Below, piece by piece: positions 44,901 to 56,179 of a DNA stretch of 64,000 nucleotides. This DNA is from Shinisaurus crocodilurus (taxonomy: Eukaryota; Chordata; Lepidosauria; Squamata; Shinisauridae). The position numbers were made by a program, and so were the translations under genes. The notes under the pieces were generated by a model, which worked only from the letters and a program-made list of their open reading frames with translations, was not told the origin of the DNA and made no database searches. Numbering within the stretch: the first letter of the stretch is position 1; every line of letters starts with the position of its first letter. Location of the stretch: positions 247,195,797 to 247,259,796 of the forward strand of contig CM037879.1 in assembly GCA_021292165.1 (NCBI GenBank), given 5' to 3'.

Positions 44901-45846
44901 CCGTATTTTTCGCTCCATAAGACGCACCCCCCCCAAATAGGGGGAAATGTCTGTGCGTCTTATGGAGCAAGGCCAAGCCATGGGCCCGCCAAACAGCTGG
45001 GCGAAGGATCAGCTGTTTGGCGCTGTGGCGCAGCGGCAGCAAGAGATTTGCTGCTGCTGCGCCACAGCGCCAAACAGCTGATCCTTATCTCAGCTGTTTG
45101 GCGGGCCTGCGGGTAGGCCAGGGCTTGGCTGCGCAGCGGGAAGGATGCACCTGCAAACACCTCCTTCGCCTTCCCGCCCTCCGGGAAGGATGCACCTGCA
45201 AACACCTCCTTCGCCTTCCCTCCCTCCTGCGGGAAGGATGCACCTGCAAACACCTCCTTCGCCTTCCCTCCCTCCTGCGGGAAGGATGCACCTGCAAACA
45301 CCTCCTTCGCCTTCCCTCCCTCCGGTACACGCCTCAGGTTCCTCAGCTCAACGTCCCCTGAAAGCAGTTATTTCCAGCAACCAGTGAGGGAGGGAAAGGT
45401 ATTTTAAGCTAGCTGGGGCACCAATGTTTTAATTATTTACCATGCGGTTTCTGTGTTTTGGTTTTAAATGGTTTTAGGATGCAATCCTACGTGTGTTTGG
45501 AGGGGGGGGAAGTCCTACAACTCCCAGCAATCACCAACCAGCCATGCGCAATCCTACGCACATTGAGGCAGAAAAAAGCCCCGTGTTTAGGATTGTGTGT
45601 TTAGGATTGTGCTGTTGATGTTTGCTTTCAGCTTTCAGCTACTCCGACCCAGCTGCCTGCAGCAGCAGCACCACCACCAACAGCGGAGAAAGCGCAGGGT
45701 CGGGAAAGCCCTCCCCGCTCAGTTCTGTGACAGTGGCTTTGTCGTCGTTTCACCATTTGGTTCAGAATATTTTTTTTCTTGTTTTCTTCCTCTAAAACCT
45801 AAGTGCGTCTTATGGTCTGGTGCGTCTTATGGAGCAAAAAATACGG
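44901..45846. mobile_element. TA-flanked DNA transposon (946 bp) with captured cargo
   Basis: Starts CCGTATTTTTCGCTCCATAA (TA at 44899-44900) and ends GGAGCAAAAAATACGG, followed by TGTA instead of TA. Contents in order: a hairpin with 29-bp perfect arms (45006-45034 and 45056-45084); a minisatellite of four 45-48-bp units GGAAGGATGCACCTGCAAAC (45138-45322); a block that recurs in the hAT element 54514-55818; and a CAG/CAC-rich tract near 45660. It shares its ends with the 284-bp and 168-bp MITEs. No transposase. Confidence 0.82.
45138..45322. repeat. Minisatellite, four units of 45-48 bp
   Basis: Units start at 45138, 45183, 45231 and 45279 with GGGAAGGATGCACCTGC. Open frames across it on both strands are a by-product of the repeat. 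Confidence 0.9.
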
Positions 45847-46655
45847 TGTATATATATACACAGACAACCCACTATTTACTCCATGGGATGAGAAGATATA
45901 AGCATGATACAAGTGGAATTAATAGCAGTGTGGGACATACAATTTAGATCAGAATAATGGTGTGGGAAAGGATTAAATATCCCTATCCCCACATGGTTTC
46001 CAGTCAGACTAGCACATACACCCCAGATGCATTTAGTTGTTTTTTTTATTAATGGCATATCAGTTATAGAACTCCTGGCATAATATGTAGTTTTGCCCCT
46101 TGTGACTCATTGTAGGTAGCAGCAGGTTGAAAATGATCCATCTTCAATGATGAACAAGCAAAGTTCACCAGGCCATTTACCATCTGGCAACATTACAGTA
46201 GTGGAGATGTAATATTTCTTCAACTATGCTACAACTATGACATAGTCCTTTAACAAAGATCTGTGCTGAATTCTAATAGTTTTGGTCCAAGCCACCAACT
46301 TTCTAATCATGTGCCCTCCTCTTTCATCTTCCTGTAATCAGGGGGCACAAGAGGATGCTTGTGTTGATAGGCAGACTGACCTGCTGTTCCATAGTTAAAC
46401 TAAACTATCAATGAAGCTGCTATCCAAGTCAGTGATTTTATTTATCTAGATAACATGACCCATACCAAAGACTCAGGGCAAATAGTAAAATAGTTCCTTC
46501 TGAAACTAAGAAGACATGTATCAGCAAAGCAATAAGAGAAGATTCATGGACATCTGTTCAACAAGTCAACAAGACTATCAGAGCAGCACTGAGAAAAATG
46601 GAGCTTCACCAAAACTCAGACAGAATGCAGCAGACAAAGCCAGTAAGCTGATGTC
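45847..46655. other. Intronic sequence, no feature recognised
   Basis: No exon or repeat terminus recognised. Confidence 0.4.
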
Positions 46656-47060
46656 GAGTGCAATCCTACGTGATTGCCACTTGAAACACTGTCTATCCAA
46701 AGCCCTGCCGGCAAGAGCCAGAGAGGACAGGAGGCGTTTACAGGCTCTCTGTCCTCAGTTTTAAAAATGTTCAGTGACTGAGAGGCTCTTGGATTGAGTG
46801 GAGCCAGGCCTCCCATCATCCTCCCTCCCCTCCCACCATCCTGACCCCTTTTCTCCCTCTTTGACATCTCTTCTGAGGTTGGAGTTGCAACCTCGGAAGA
46901 GAAGCCACTGTGGAGCTTTTCGTGGGGGCTGGAAGGGAGAAGAGGGGAAATGTCACAATCTTCCTCCTCTGCAGTTGTAGTTCTGTCTACAGCCGTGGAG
47001 AAGATCTGCACCATCCTGAGGCTCTCCAGACACCATCTGGGAGATGTAGGATTGCTCTGG
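46656..47060. mobile_element. Harbinger-like MITE, distant relative of 11636-12075
   Basis: The ends GAGTGCAATCCTACG and GTAGGATTGCTCTGG are inverted repeats. The interior keeps a CTGAGGTTGGAGTTGCAACCTC palindrome comparable to the CTGAGGTTGGAG block of element B. Confidence 0.55.
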
Positions 47061-47079
47061 TAGTTATTTAATTAAAAAA

Positions 47080-47160
47080 ATATATCCCAATGCATTTCAC
47101 TGAACTTCATCAGGGGAATCTACAAAAATTATCAACAAATATACAATTTAAATATGACAT
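47080..47160 (-). mobile_element. Possible Penelope-like tail fragment with hammerhead-like core
   Basis: Minus strand: ATTCCCCTGATGAAGTTCAG then TGAAATGCATTGGGATAT. It has CTGATGA, a short interval, GAAA, and CCC/GGG flanks, as in the 63.1-kb motif. The surrounding A-rich sequence (47100-47400) gives no coding support. Confidence 0.3.
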
Positions 47161-47435
47161 AAAAGTAATTCATACAGTAAGTATGAAACTGCCTTATGAA
47201 AACCCTAAAAAGAACAAGAAAGCCAATATTCCAATAAAATAAAAGAGAAGCATTTTCCCAATACAATAAAAAAAGAGGGCAACCCCCTATCCAATTATAT
47301 TATATACTCCATAAGAGTAAAATAATGGGTATGTATAAAATACACATAATTAAATATTACCAAAAAGGAAAGGATTACATTTAACAAGCCAGTTCAAAAC
47401 ATATCAATATTGGTAATATCCTTACCTATACTTAT

Positions 47436-48339
47436 TGTGGAGGAAGGGGGGGCTGGCTGACCCGCCACACCCCCACCCTTTCCTACCCAAAAGGAACCAA
47501 GACCCCCAGAGATCAAGATATCAGATAGCCAGCCTCAGCTATCTGCAATCCTACTTGAATCTCTGTTCAGGGACTTGCCTTTCTGACTGTACCCTGGATT
47601 TAGTTACTGAAGCCACAGAGCGACTACAAAACCCATGTGGGGTAAAACCAAGAAAGGTTTATTCTGGTAGCACTTTACAAAGTTGGTGGGAAATGAGAGA
47701 AGCACAAAATAGAGAGACACTTTAGTACACAGTAAAGCTGCAAAATAACAAAACCTGATTCTTAATATCTCTCAGGCACACAACTCTGTTACCTGAGGAT
47801 CAGTTCTCTTCCAGGGTTAGATCCAGCACAGCCTTGCTGCCCGATGGAGATTACCACACCTACCCGAAGGTCCGAGATGGGTAGCCTCCCACAAGGCTTG
47901 CCTTTACCAGAGCCCTCATTCAGCTAATTTCACCAGGAGCTACCTGGGGTCGGATCCTGAGGCCCCCCGAAGGCTTGGCGTGCCGCCATTGCTCTCCTTG
48001 GTGCGCCGCCATTGCTCCAACAGCCGGCCGCCACACGATGACCAAAGACAAAGACAAAAACCCACATGTTGGGAAATAGCTCTTTCCCCCTCCCCTCCTC
48101 CTTCCTGTAGCTTTGCTGCTTCTTAGCCAATCATGATGCACTTCACCTGACCAGACAGGGGGAGGGGAACTCATGACTCTTGACTTACTGGGCCTGAACT
48201 ACATTTGCATTTGAAAGCCGGGTCTCCGGCTTTCAGGACTTCCAGGCGCCATCGTCTCCTCCCAGCCTTTAGCCGGTTCACACATGAGGGTGTGTGTGTG
48301 TGTGTGTGTGCATGTAGGAACCCCCAAAGGCTCTTCACA
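47436..48339 (-). mobile_element. Solo LTR 3 (904 bp, minus), duplication ATAAG
   Basis: In its own orientation it starts TGTGAAGAGCCTTTGGGGG at 48339 and ends CCTTCCTCCACA at 47436. The duplication, CTTAT on the plus strand, lies at 47431-47435 and 48340-48344, a perfect 5-bp match. A CA tract follows the start, and the CCAGAATAAACC motif found in the plus-strand partner 50186-51137 corresponds to AGAATAAACC here. No internal retroviral region adjoins. Confidence 0.88.
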
Positions 48340-48344
48340 CTTAT

Positions 48345-49639
48345 TAAGGACCATACTTTTAAAATCAATAAAGCACAGGTTGAGAAAACAAGGCCATCAT
48401 CAGAGCAGCCATCAAGGCCAGCAGAAAAAATTCTCCAGTAGAAAAATCCCCCAAGGAATGTTGAAATCAAATTGATTCCATTAATCTTAGTGGGCAGACT
48501 GTCTCAACTTATCTTCTACTCAACATAGAGCAAGGAGGGTTCTATGCCTACACAAAGTAATGATTTAATCATGAGAGAGATAGCATACTGATATCTCTAA
48601 TAAGGAAAGGCTCACTTCTAGGGGAATTTCCCACCACGTACATCCAGTAATTATCTGGGTTACAGTTTTAGAATGCTTTGAACAGTCAACTGTGGCATTA
48701 ATGTTGAAAACCTCTGAGAGCAATATACCACAGCACCTACTTCAAAATCAGCACGACAAGCTTAGCTAGAGACTCAATGACTGCTACACAGCAAAGGTGG
48801 TCAGTCAGTCCACCAACAAAATCCCTAGTATTCCTTATACCTTCAGCTGTAGGAACATGCATTCTGTGTGAGATGTAGGGTGGCCAATTGATCAGAACAT
48901 ATGGCCTGGCTTTCTGTTTTTCCATTAATAGCAGCTTGAACTGCAGAAACCATTAGGAGAAAATTATCATGACACATTATCATGAAAATTATCATGACAC
49001 AGATAAGCATTATCACCAGCTAATGCTTTCAGAGCAAGCTGCTATTACAGACACAAAAGGAGAGGTATTCACAGATGAGTTAGGAACTAGATACCCTCAG
49101 TAGGCCAAGGTTTCAATGCAGATTACTGCCAGTGTCCCCACCAATATCAGAATCCTCACCTGGGCTGGATCTACACCATGCATTTTTACCAACACTGCAA
49201 TGCCTGACTCATTGGCATGTCACATGACACTCACCCTAAACCGTCCTCCTCGCGCTATTTCTTCCGTTATATCACGGATTTCTTCAGACCAGTTATATCA
49301 TGACTTTTTTATATGTTGCAGTTTCCCCCTGGTATATATATCAGTGTGTGCTAAACTTGGGTACCGTTCTGGGCCAGGAGGAGTGGCTTCAGTGGGCTGG
49401 GAGCGGGGAAGAGGAGGTTCAGCAAAACAGCAGCAACTCTGAGAAGGAGATCCTTCAGTTGCTTTCCGCCTCCCTTACCTCCCCCCCACGGCTTCTCTCT
49501 CTAACTTGCCCAGTGAACTGGAGAGTAAATGCAAGGCTGCTTCCCCCTTCTTCTCCTCTCCCCTTTGAAAAAAAAAAGAAGTTTGAAATGTCCCTTTTGT
49601 CCCCTTGCTTCAAGGAACAACTATCTGAAAATGAGCCGA
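48345..49639. other. Intronic sequence between the inverted LTRs, with one exon-like patch
   Basis: Mostly without recognisable features. At 48945-48830 on the minus strand, TTTCTGCAG is followed by about 100 nt open in one frame (FKLLLMEKQKARPYV...) and then AAG|GTATAAG, an exon-like arrangement. The residues match nothing I recognise. It may be an old repeat. Confidence 0.3.
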
Positions 49640-50185
49640 AATGCATGTCTGCTCAGAAGTAAGTCACATTATCTTCAATGGCCTTATTCAGAAGTAAATC
49701 ACATTGATTTCAATGGTGGTTACTTTTGGGAAAGTCAGGAGTCACGGGAGAGGGGCTGCTTTGGGGAATTGCTTTTGGGTAGACAGGAATGGGGGTACTG
49801 ATCCTGCTGGCTTCACCCCATGGGAGGTGGGAGGACAGCAGCAGCACCACAGCCTCCCTGACGTCTCTTCCCAGCCCCTTCTCCATGATTTTTTGTGAGG
49901 GGGCAGGAGGAACTGTCAATTTTTTTCCTTTTATTAAAATAATCTCCACTAGTTCGCTCCTTCACATAGATGAACAACAACAACAAAAAAATTTAACTGC
50001 CATTTCCCCTGCACACATCGTCTTTCAAACTCCTCCTACTTCTCCTGCAATAGCATTTGTGTGTGACACAATATCACGTTTTCAACACGCTGTATTCATT
50101 AGCATATGGCCCATCGTAACAGAGCTTCCTGATGAACAAAAGGGGCTCTCATCATGTAGATCAGCCCTTGATGTTGTACTGGAAC
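49640..50185. repeat. Dispersed repeat fragment and unclassified sequence
   Basis: TGCATGTCTGCTCAGAAGTA with AGTCACATTATCTTCAATGG, and a second copy of the same phrase (49690-49722), belong to the family noted at 748-845. The rest up to the LTR is unclassified. Confidence 0.45.
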
Positions 50186-51137
50186 TGTGAAGAAAAGAGC
50201 CTTTGGGGGGTTCACACACACACACACCCCTCATGTGTGAACCGGCTGGGGTGGGGTGTGCATAGTTAGCGAGTGGAGAAAGGTGCCCTTAGGGGTTCTT
50301 GCATGCACGCGCGCACACACACACCTCCTCATGTGTAAACCAAGTGGGGCCAGTTGAGGGGGCTGGGAGGAAACGAAAGTCTCAGATGGAATGAATGGCG
50401 CCTAGATGCCTAGAGAAGCTGGCCTAGGGCTTTCATATGTAAATAGTTCAAGCCATGAGTCATGAGTTCCCTTCCCCCTGCCTGGCCAGGTGAGGTGCAT
50501 GGTGATTGGCTAAGAGGCAGCAGAGGAGGGGAGGGGGGGAAAAGGTATATTTCCCAAAGAGTGGGTTTTGGTCTTTGTTCTACCTGGCTGTGGTAATGGC
50601 GGTAAGCCAAGGACCCCAGGCAGCTCCTGGTGAAATTAGCTGGATTGAGGGCTCTAGTAAAGGCAAGCCTTGTGGGAGTTTTACCCATCTTGGACCTTCG
50701 GGTAGGTGTGGTAATCTCCCTCGGGCAGCGAGGCTGTGCTGGATTTAACCCTTGAAGAGAACACCCTCAGGTAACAGGTGTGTGCCTGAGAGATATTAAG
50801 GAATCAGGTTTTATTGTTTTGTAGCTTTACTGTGTACTAAAGTGTCTCTCTCTTTATTTTGTGTGCTTCTCTCATTTCCCTAATCTTGTTGTAAAATGCT
50901 ACCAGAATAAACCTTGTCCTGGTTTTACCCCACATGGTGTTTGTGGATTGCTCTGTGGCTTCAGTAACTAAATCCAGGTTACAGAATTAACGGCGAGTCC
51001 CTCAACAGAGATCCAAGTAGGATTGCAGACAGCTGAGGCTGGCAATCTGGTACCTTGAGATCTCTGGGGGTCTTGGTTCCTTTGGAGTAGGAAAGGGTGG
51101 GGGTGTGGCGGGCCAGCCAGCCCCCCCTTCCTCCACA
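50186..51137 (+). mobile_element. Solo LTR 4 (952 bp, plus), duplication GGAAC/GAAAC
   Basis: Starts TGTGAAGAAAAGAGCCTTTG and ends CCTTCCTCCACA. The flanking 5-mers are GGAAC (50181-50185) and GAAAC (51138-51142). A (CA)n tract follows the start. CCAGAATAAACC near 50908 is a likely poly(A) signal. It is the inverted relative of 47436-48339. Confidence 0.87.
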
Positions 51138-51179
51138 GAAACGATCTGAGCAATTACTGGCTCGAATACTTCATCTAGA

Positions 51180-51325
51180 TCAACTTCCCCCAATCTGGTG
51201 GTGACCTCCAGATGTTTTGGACTACAACTCCCAGGATTCCTGACCATTGGCCATGTTGGCTTGGGCTGATGGGAGTTGAAGTCCAAAATATATTGAGGGC
51301 ACCAGGTTAGGGAAGGCTAATCTAG
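51180..51325. mobile_element. Fold-back MITE
   Basis: The arms GACCTCCAGATGTTTTGGAC/TACAACTCCCAG and GATGGGAGTTGAAGTCC face each other. Same family as 10334-10465. Confidence 0.65.
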
Positions 51326-51490
51326 CTAGATTTCAGTGATCTGCTCAACACTGGCATAGAAATCTCATTCAGAAATAAATGCAAATAGCTGTGAATATTT
51401 TATTTACCATTGACCTTAAATTAAACAACGAAGGTTGTGGGTGGAAAAAGTAAATTTAACCATCATTGACTGTGTATTCTGTATACACAG

Positions 51491-52035
51491 TAGGGATGGA
51501 CGAATTCTCCTTACCCCGTCTCATTGGGTGCTCGGCAAGTGCCCCTGCTGCGCAATCTGTCTTGCGGCGGCAGCGAGGCACTCGGCAGACTTCTGGGTGC
51601 CCGGCGCATCACTTCTGGGTCCCCACCGCTGCATTTTTTATGTAAATACGAGGGAAAACCACCTTTAAATGGCTGCGATTTGCTATCGCATTTCACGACA
51701 GTTTTAAGGTGGTTTTCCCTGGTATTTATGTAAAAAACAGCACTGTGTCCCCGGCGCATCACTTCCGGGTCCCCGGCGCTGCATTTTTTACGTAAAAACC
51801 AGGGTAAACTACCTTAAAACTGCCACAAATAGAAAATCACAGCCATTTTAAGGTGGTTTTCCCTGGTATTTACGTAAAAAATGCAGTGCCGATGACCCGG
51901 AAGTACTTTTCCCCGGCTCCTCTCGCAGGAACTTGTGCCAAACCGGGGAAAGGTAAGTCGTGTGGAGCTCAGGGGGGTTGAGCGGGGCGAGTTCACCCTA
52001 CTTCCACCCCCGATCAAGATCTGCGCACATCCCTA
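51491..52035. mobile_element. DNA transposon with nested internal inverted repeats
   Basis: The ends TAGGGATGGAC and GCACATCCCTA are inverted. Inside, the phrase TTTTTTACGTAAAAACCAGG (or ATGTAAATACGAGGG) followed by AACCACCTT appears twice forward (about 51636 and 51781) and twice inverted (about 51707 and 51845), giving two stacked hairpins. CpG-rich flanks. No clear 8-bp duplication. Confidence 0.6.
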
Positions 52036-52121
52036 GCAAGCTGTATATTTCTAAAGTTCTATTATAAATATAGGAGCATCTTCTTTCATATTATAAGATG
52101 CAAACTATTAAACCCCTAATG

Positions 52122-52438
52122 CAGAGGTGGGCAAAATACAGGCTTCCTGGGATCCTCAGAGGGCCTTGCCCTCTTTCTCCCAACCACTGGTAATTTGGTG
52201 GTTTCCTGACCTTTGTGCAGTTTTTTCCGCATTATAAAAAGTTGAAATGCCTCTCCTAAGGCTTAGCTATTGGCAGTAAAAGCTTTAAGCTATAATATGC
52301 TGGTATATTTTGTATTTGTATTATGTATTTTTGGCCCCACACCTTTTGCCTTCTGCCATGCCCACCACTAGAATGCAGCCCCTGAGCTTCTCCGAAATTG
52401 AATTCGGCCCTTGGGCTGAAAAGGCTTCCCCACCCCTG
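52122..52438. mobile_element. hAT MITE (317 bp), duplication CCCTAATG
   Basis: The ends CAGAGGTGGGCAAA and CCCCACCCCTG lie between exact copies of CCCTAATG (52114-52121 and 52439-52446). The interior shares motifs with 8150-8505. Confidence 0.9.
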
Positions 52439-52619
52439 CCCTAATGAAAGGCTCCCTCAAAGGATAAAAGTTCTCACTACAGAGGATGTGACAACTAGTA
52501 AAAACCAACAGTAAAACATGTCCTAGATTTCTGCATAGATTAGACAACTCCATGGAGGAGAGCTCATCAATAAATACCATGATAGCTAAATGGAACCTCC
52601 ATGTTCAGATGCAATATAT

Positions 52620-52770
52620 CAAATAATACTAGTTGCTGGGAGGCAACAGCCCAAAAGAGATTTTGCCTTCATGATCTGTTTTTGGTTTTCCTGTAGGCAT
52701 CTGGTTGGTCACTGTGGGACTAGATGGATCTTTGGTCTGATCCAGCAGGGCTCTTCTTATGTTCTGACAC
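52620..52770 (+). mobile_element. CR1 LINE 3' end
   Basis: GTTGCTGGGAGGCAACAGCC, then GCATCTGGTTGGTCACTGTG, GACTAGATGGATC and TCTGATCCAGCAGGGCTCTT ending CTTATGTTCT. This is the classic CR1 3' terminus in sense orientation. Confidence 0.85.
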
Positions 52771-53090
52771 TCTTAATGCTTTCACTTGCTAAGGAAGAAT
52801 TTAATCTTCAATATTTCCAAAGCAGATGATTAATCTCTGTCCCCTGTGTTATCATGTTTGTTCATGCTTGTTCAGGGTTGCCACTAAAATTTCATTTTCC
52901 ATTTCCCTGACCAACTTCTGTCATTTTCCCTGAACACCACTCAAAAATGACCCCAATTTAAAATAATTCATATGTTACATTAAATAATAGTTTTATTAAA
53001 CGGTTAAAAACAACACAGGTAGTCAAATGCATTTTTTTCTCTCGATAGGAGCTTCAATGTGAACTTCTTTAAATACTGAGATTGGATTTG

Positions 53091-53290
53091 CAGGACATGA
53101 CAACCCACCACAGCTTATAAGCCACAGTGGGTTGTTATGTTGTGCAAACCCAAGATGGGTTTGCCAGTGTGGCTTACTTTTGGGTTATAAGTCACTCTGA
53201 AAAGCCATGGCTTGTAGTAGGGTCTGCTTGACCCACAATGGGTTGACGTATCATCTGAATATGGACGGCATGACCCATCGTGGATCAACG
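53091..53290. mobile_element. Palindromic MITE fragment, family of 2974-3313
   Basis: GACATGACAACCCACCACAG and CACAGTGGGTTGTTATGTTG form an inverted pair. Further ACCCACAATGGGTTGACGTA follows. Confidence 0.55.
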
Positions 53291-54513
53291 CCAACTACAA
53301 GCAAGCCGCTTAGCAAGAGTGGCAAAAAACCCTTGCCACTCTTTCCAAGCAGTTAGCAGGTGACCACAATTGGCAGCCACCCCAAAAGTTTCCCCCCATG
53401 AGCTATTTTGGGCTCGCGATTGACCAGCTTGACCTTTTTCTAACTTTTTTATTTTGAGATTGTGAAAGCCGGCTGTCAAGCCAGCTTTCAAGCTGGCTTT
53501 CGCAATCCCCATGGGGGCATCCATGAAGTGCCCCTACAAGGACCCCCCCAGTACCTTGGAAGGGCTGCCCATGGTCACCCCCCTTTAAAAAAAATGTTTT
53601 GTACCGATAATGTGTGCAAATAATTGCGTTCAGTTTTTTTTAACCAAACCTGACCAATTTGCGCAAATCGGGCAGGGCAGGTTAGCAGAAGGGGTCCCTG
53701 GCTAGGTACTGGGCAAGGTGGGTGCCTGCTGGCTAAATCCATCAGGCACCCACCCTGTACAGTGCCTACCACAGGCTGCAGGTAAGTATTTCCCCCCTTT
53801 GCAAGGAGATGACAGCTTTGACAGGTCTGGAACTGTCAGCTCCTTGTAAAGCCCTCAGGAGATTGCAGTTTGCAGAAAGGGGCTCTTTCCCCCCTTTTTG
53901 CAGCATGATTCCCTGGTTTCTTTGGAGGGAGATCAGGTGTCCCTAGTGGCCCCCCAATTTTGCGAGTGTCCCCCCACTGCTAGCATCAGGGGAGCCTTCA
54001 AAACGTGAAGGGATTCTCACTGACAGGAGGGAGGGCTCAGTTTGACATGTGTCAAAGTAACATCAAACTTGCGTATCCCCGGTACTGAAATTCCCCCCAT
54101 GTTTTGCTGCTCCCTGAGGTGCTAGCAACTCGGGGTCAACTGAAAAGCAAAGGGGACACTTGAGACTTGCGATGACACCAACCCCTCCCTGGGGATCCTG
54201 CTGGAAAGGGGGGGGAGATTGAGGGGGTGGCCCCCTAACAACCTTTTCTGCATGATCCTTGGGTTTTTGGAGGGGACCTCATGTGCCCCTGGGTTATCAA
54301 CACTTGGAAAAGTGAGGGCATCCTATGGGCACATGAGCACCAAAGATTCTGCTACTAAGGGTCCTTCCTACACCCCACCCCCTTTGTTCCACAACACTTG
54401 CAAAGTGGGTTTTTCAAAGTGCTACAATGTTCATTTTTGGGAGGTACACTTGCTGGGAGACAAACTGTGGCAGGACTGGACTTTACAGTTGGCTAGAGAA
54501 AAATAATAGCTGG

Positions 54514-55818
54514 CAGGGCCGGCGCTACCATTAGGCGAACTAGGCTACTGCCTAGAGCGCCAGGCTAAATGGGGGCGCCAGAAACGCGGGAAAGAGGTGA
54601 AAGAAGCGCAGCCCCTCCCTCCCTCCCTCCCCCTCAGGGCTCCGTCTCCAAGCTGACGCCGCTGAAGCTTCAGGCAGGCTCCTCCTCACAACCAGCATCA
54701 AAAGAGGCAGAGAAGGCGACAGGCTGGAGGAGGCGGAGGCGGGCAGGGGCCAATGATGGGAGGCTGGTGGGCAAAGGGAAGGATGCACCTACAAACACCT
54801 CCTTCGCCTTCCCTCCCTCTGGCGCGCGCCTCAGGTTCCTCAGCTCAACATCCCCTGAAAGCAGTTACTTTCCTGGTATTTCCAGCAACCAGGGAGGAAG
54901 GGAAAGGTATTTTCAGCTAGCTCCGCTCCAATGTTTTAATTATTTACCATGCTGTATTTTTGCTGGAAGGATGCGCCTGCAAACACCTCCTGGGGTGCGG
55001 GATGCGCATGCAAACACCTCCTGGGGTGGGGGATGCGCCTGCAAACACCTCCTGGGGTGGGGGATGCGCCTGCAAACACCGCACGCCTCACGTTCCTCAG
55101 CTCAACGTCACCTGAAAGCAGTTATTTCCAGCAACCAGGGAGGGAGGGAAAGGTATTTTAAACTAGCTGGGGCTCCAATGTTTTAATTATTTACCATGCT
55201 GTTTCTGTGTTTTGGTTTTAAATGCATTTAGGGTGCTATCCTCCTACGCATGTTTGGAGGGGGGGAAGTCCTACAACTCCCAGCATTCCCCAGCCAGCCA
55301 TGTGCAATCCTATGCCCGTTGAGGCAGAAAAAAAACCCCGTGGGGCTTTTTTCTGCCTCAGGCTCTCTCTTTGCTATATTTCTACTACATGCATCCCCCC
55401 CCCCCGCAACCCAGAAGATGTATGAGTTAAACCAGTGTTTCTGCACCTCCACCCTGCGAGGTAGGACAGGCTGCAAGATGCCCTTTTGTCTCTATTCCTC
55501 ACAGGTAGCGCCACCACACCTCTCTCACATCCTTTTTTCATATCCCTTGTGCTGCCCGCAGGAGGAGACAGGCTTTTACATATATATGGAGTAGGAGAAG
55601 GCCCTTGGGAGTTCCTGGCATAGCTGGGCTGATGTTGTCTCTTTGCTTTCCACGTGAACACACAAAGGAAAAGTTTCAAAGTCTACAAAGTTTTTCTATG
55701 GGGCTCGGCAGTTCCTAGGGAGGGAAATTTATTTTATAATGGGCATAGGGCTGGAGGGAGGGGGCGCGCTAAATATCTGATCTTGCCTAGAGCACCAAAC
55801 TGCCTTGCACCGGCCCTG
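54514..55818. mobile_element. hAT element (1305 bp), duplication ATAGCTGG, with duplicated cargo
   Basis: The ends CAGGGCCGGCGCTACC and CTTGCACCGGCCCTG are inverted repeats. ATAGCTGG is duplicated perfectly (54506-54513 and 55819-55826). Inside, a block running from GGAAGGATGCACCTACAAAC to AATTATTTACCATGCTGT appears at about 54778-54957 and again, altered, at 54965-55205. A 31-bp minisatellite (four units from 54971 to 55080, ATGCGCCTGCAAACACCTCC) separates them. The same block occurs in the TA-flanked element 44901-45846. No transposase found. A 205-codon open frame across it is compositional. Confidence 0.92.
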
Positions 55819-56179
55819 ATAGCTGGCTATTAAGTCCAGCCAGCCACAATTTGCTGACCTGTCAAAATATTCACATCTTCAAATAATACTATCATGTGCA
55901 GGTTCATTTTATTCTGTTTTACTGTTAATCATCAGCCAATAAACATTTTCATACTCATATTATGGAATATGTGTGCATCATTACATCACACTTGTATTCT
56001 GCTGCTTCTCTACTCTAACTGCCTTAAGTGCAGACTGTTCTCTTGCAGCAGCATTTCAAAAAATCCATTACACAAGTAAATCACAATTTATTTGACTTTC
56101 TCTGACTTTTTGACCAATCTCCCTGATTTCCCTGACCAATTTCCATTTCCCTGACTTTCCAGAAAGTGGCAACTCTATT

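Larger units (their letters stand above)
52873..56178. mobile_element. Possible large DNA transposon hosting nested elements
   Basis: CAGGGTTGCCACTAAAATTT and CATTTCCCTGACCAACTT at the left mirror CAATTTCCATTTCCCTGACT and CCAGAAAGTGGCAACTCT at the right, suggesting terminal inverted repeats about 3.3 kb apart. TTGTT occurs at both edges but the exact duplication is unclear. Inside are a palindromic MITE (53091-53290) and the hAT 54514-55818. No transposase was recognised. Confidence 0.45.

Noticed and set aside
45138..45322. CRISPR-like array
   Set aside because: Units are contiguous without unique spacers, and the host is a vertebrate. It is a minisatellite.
45017..45387. Repetitive open frames with HLQTPPSPS-like units
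   Set aside because: They are produced by the 45-48-bp minisatellite in several phases and on both strands.
54569..55186. Open frame of 205 codons
   Set aside because: It lies wholly inside the hAT element and its minisatellite. The repeated peptide units follow the DNA repeat and match no known protein.
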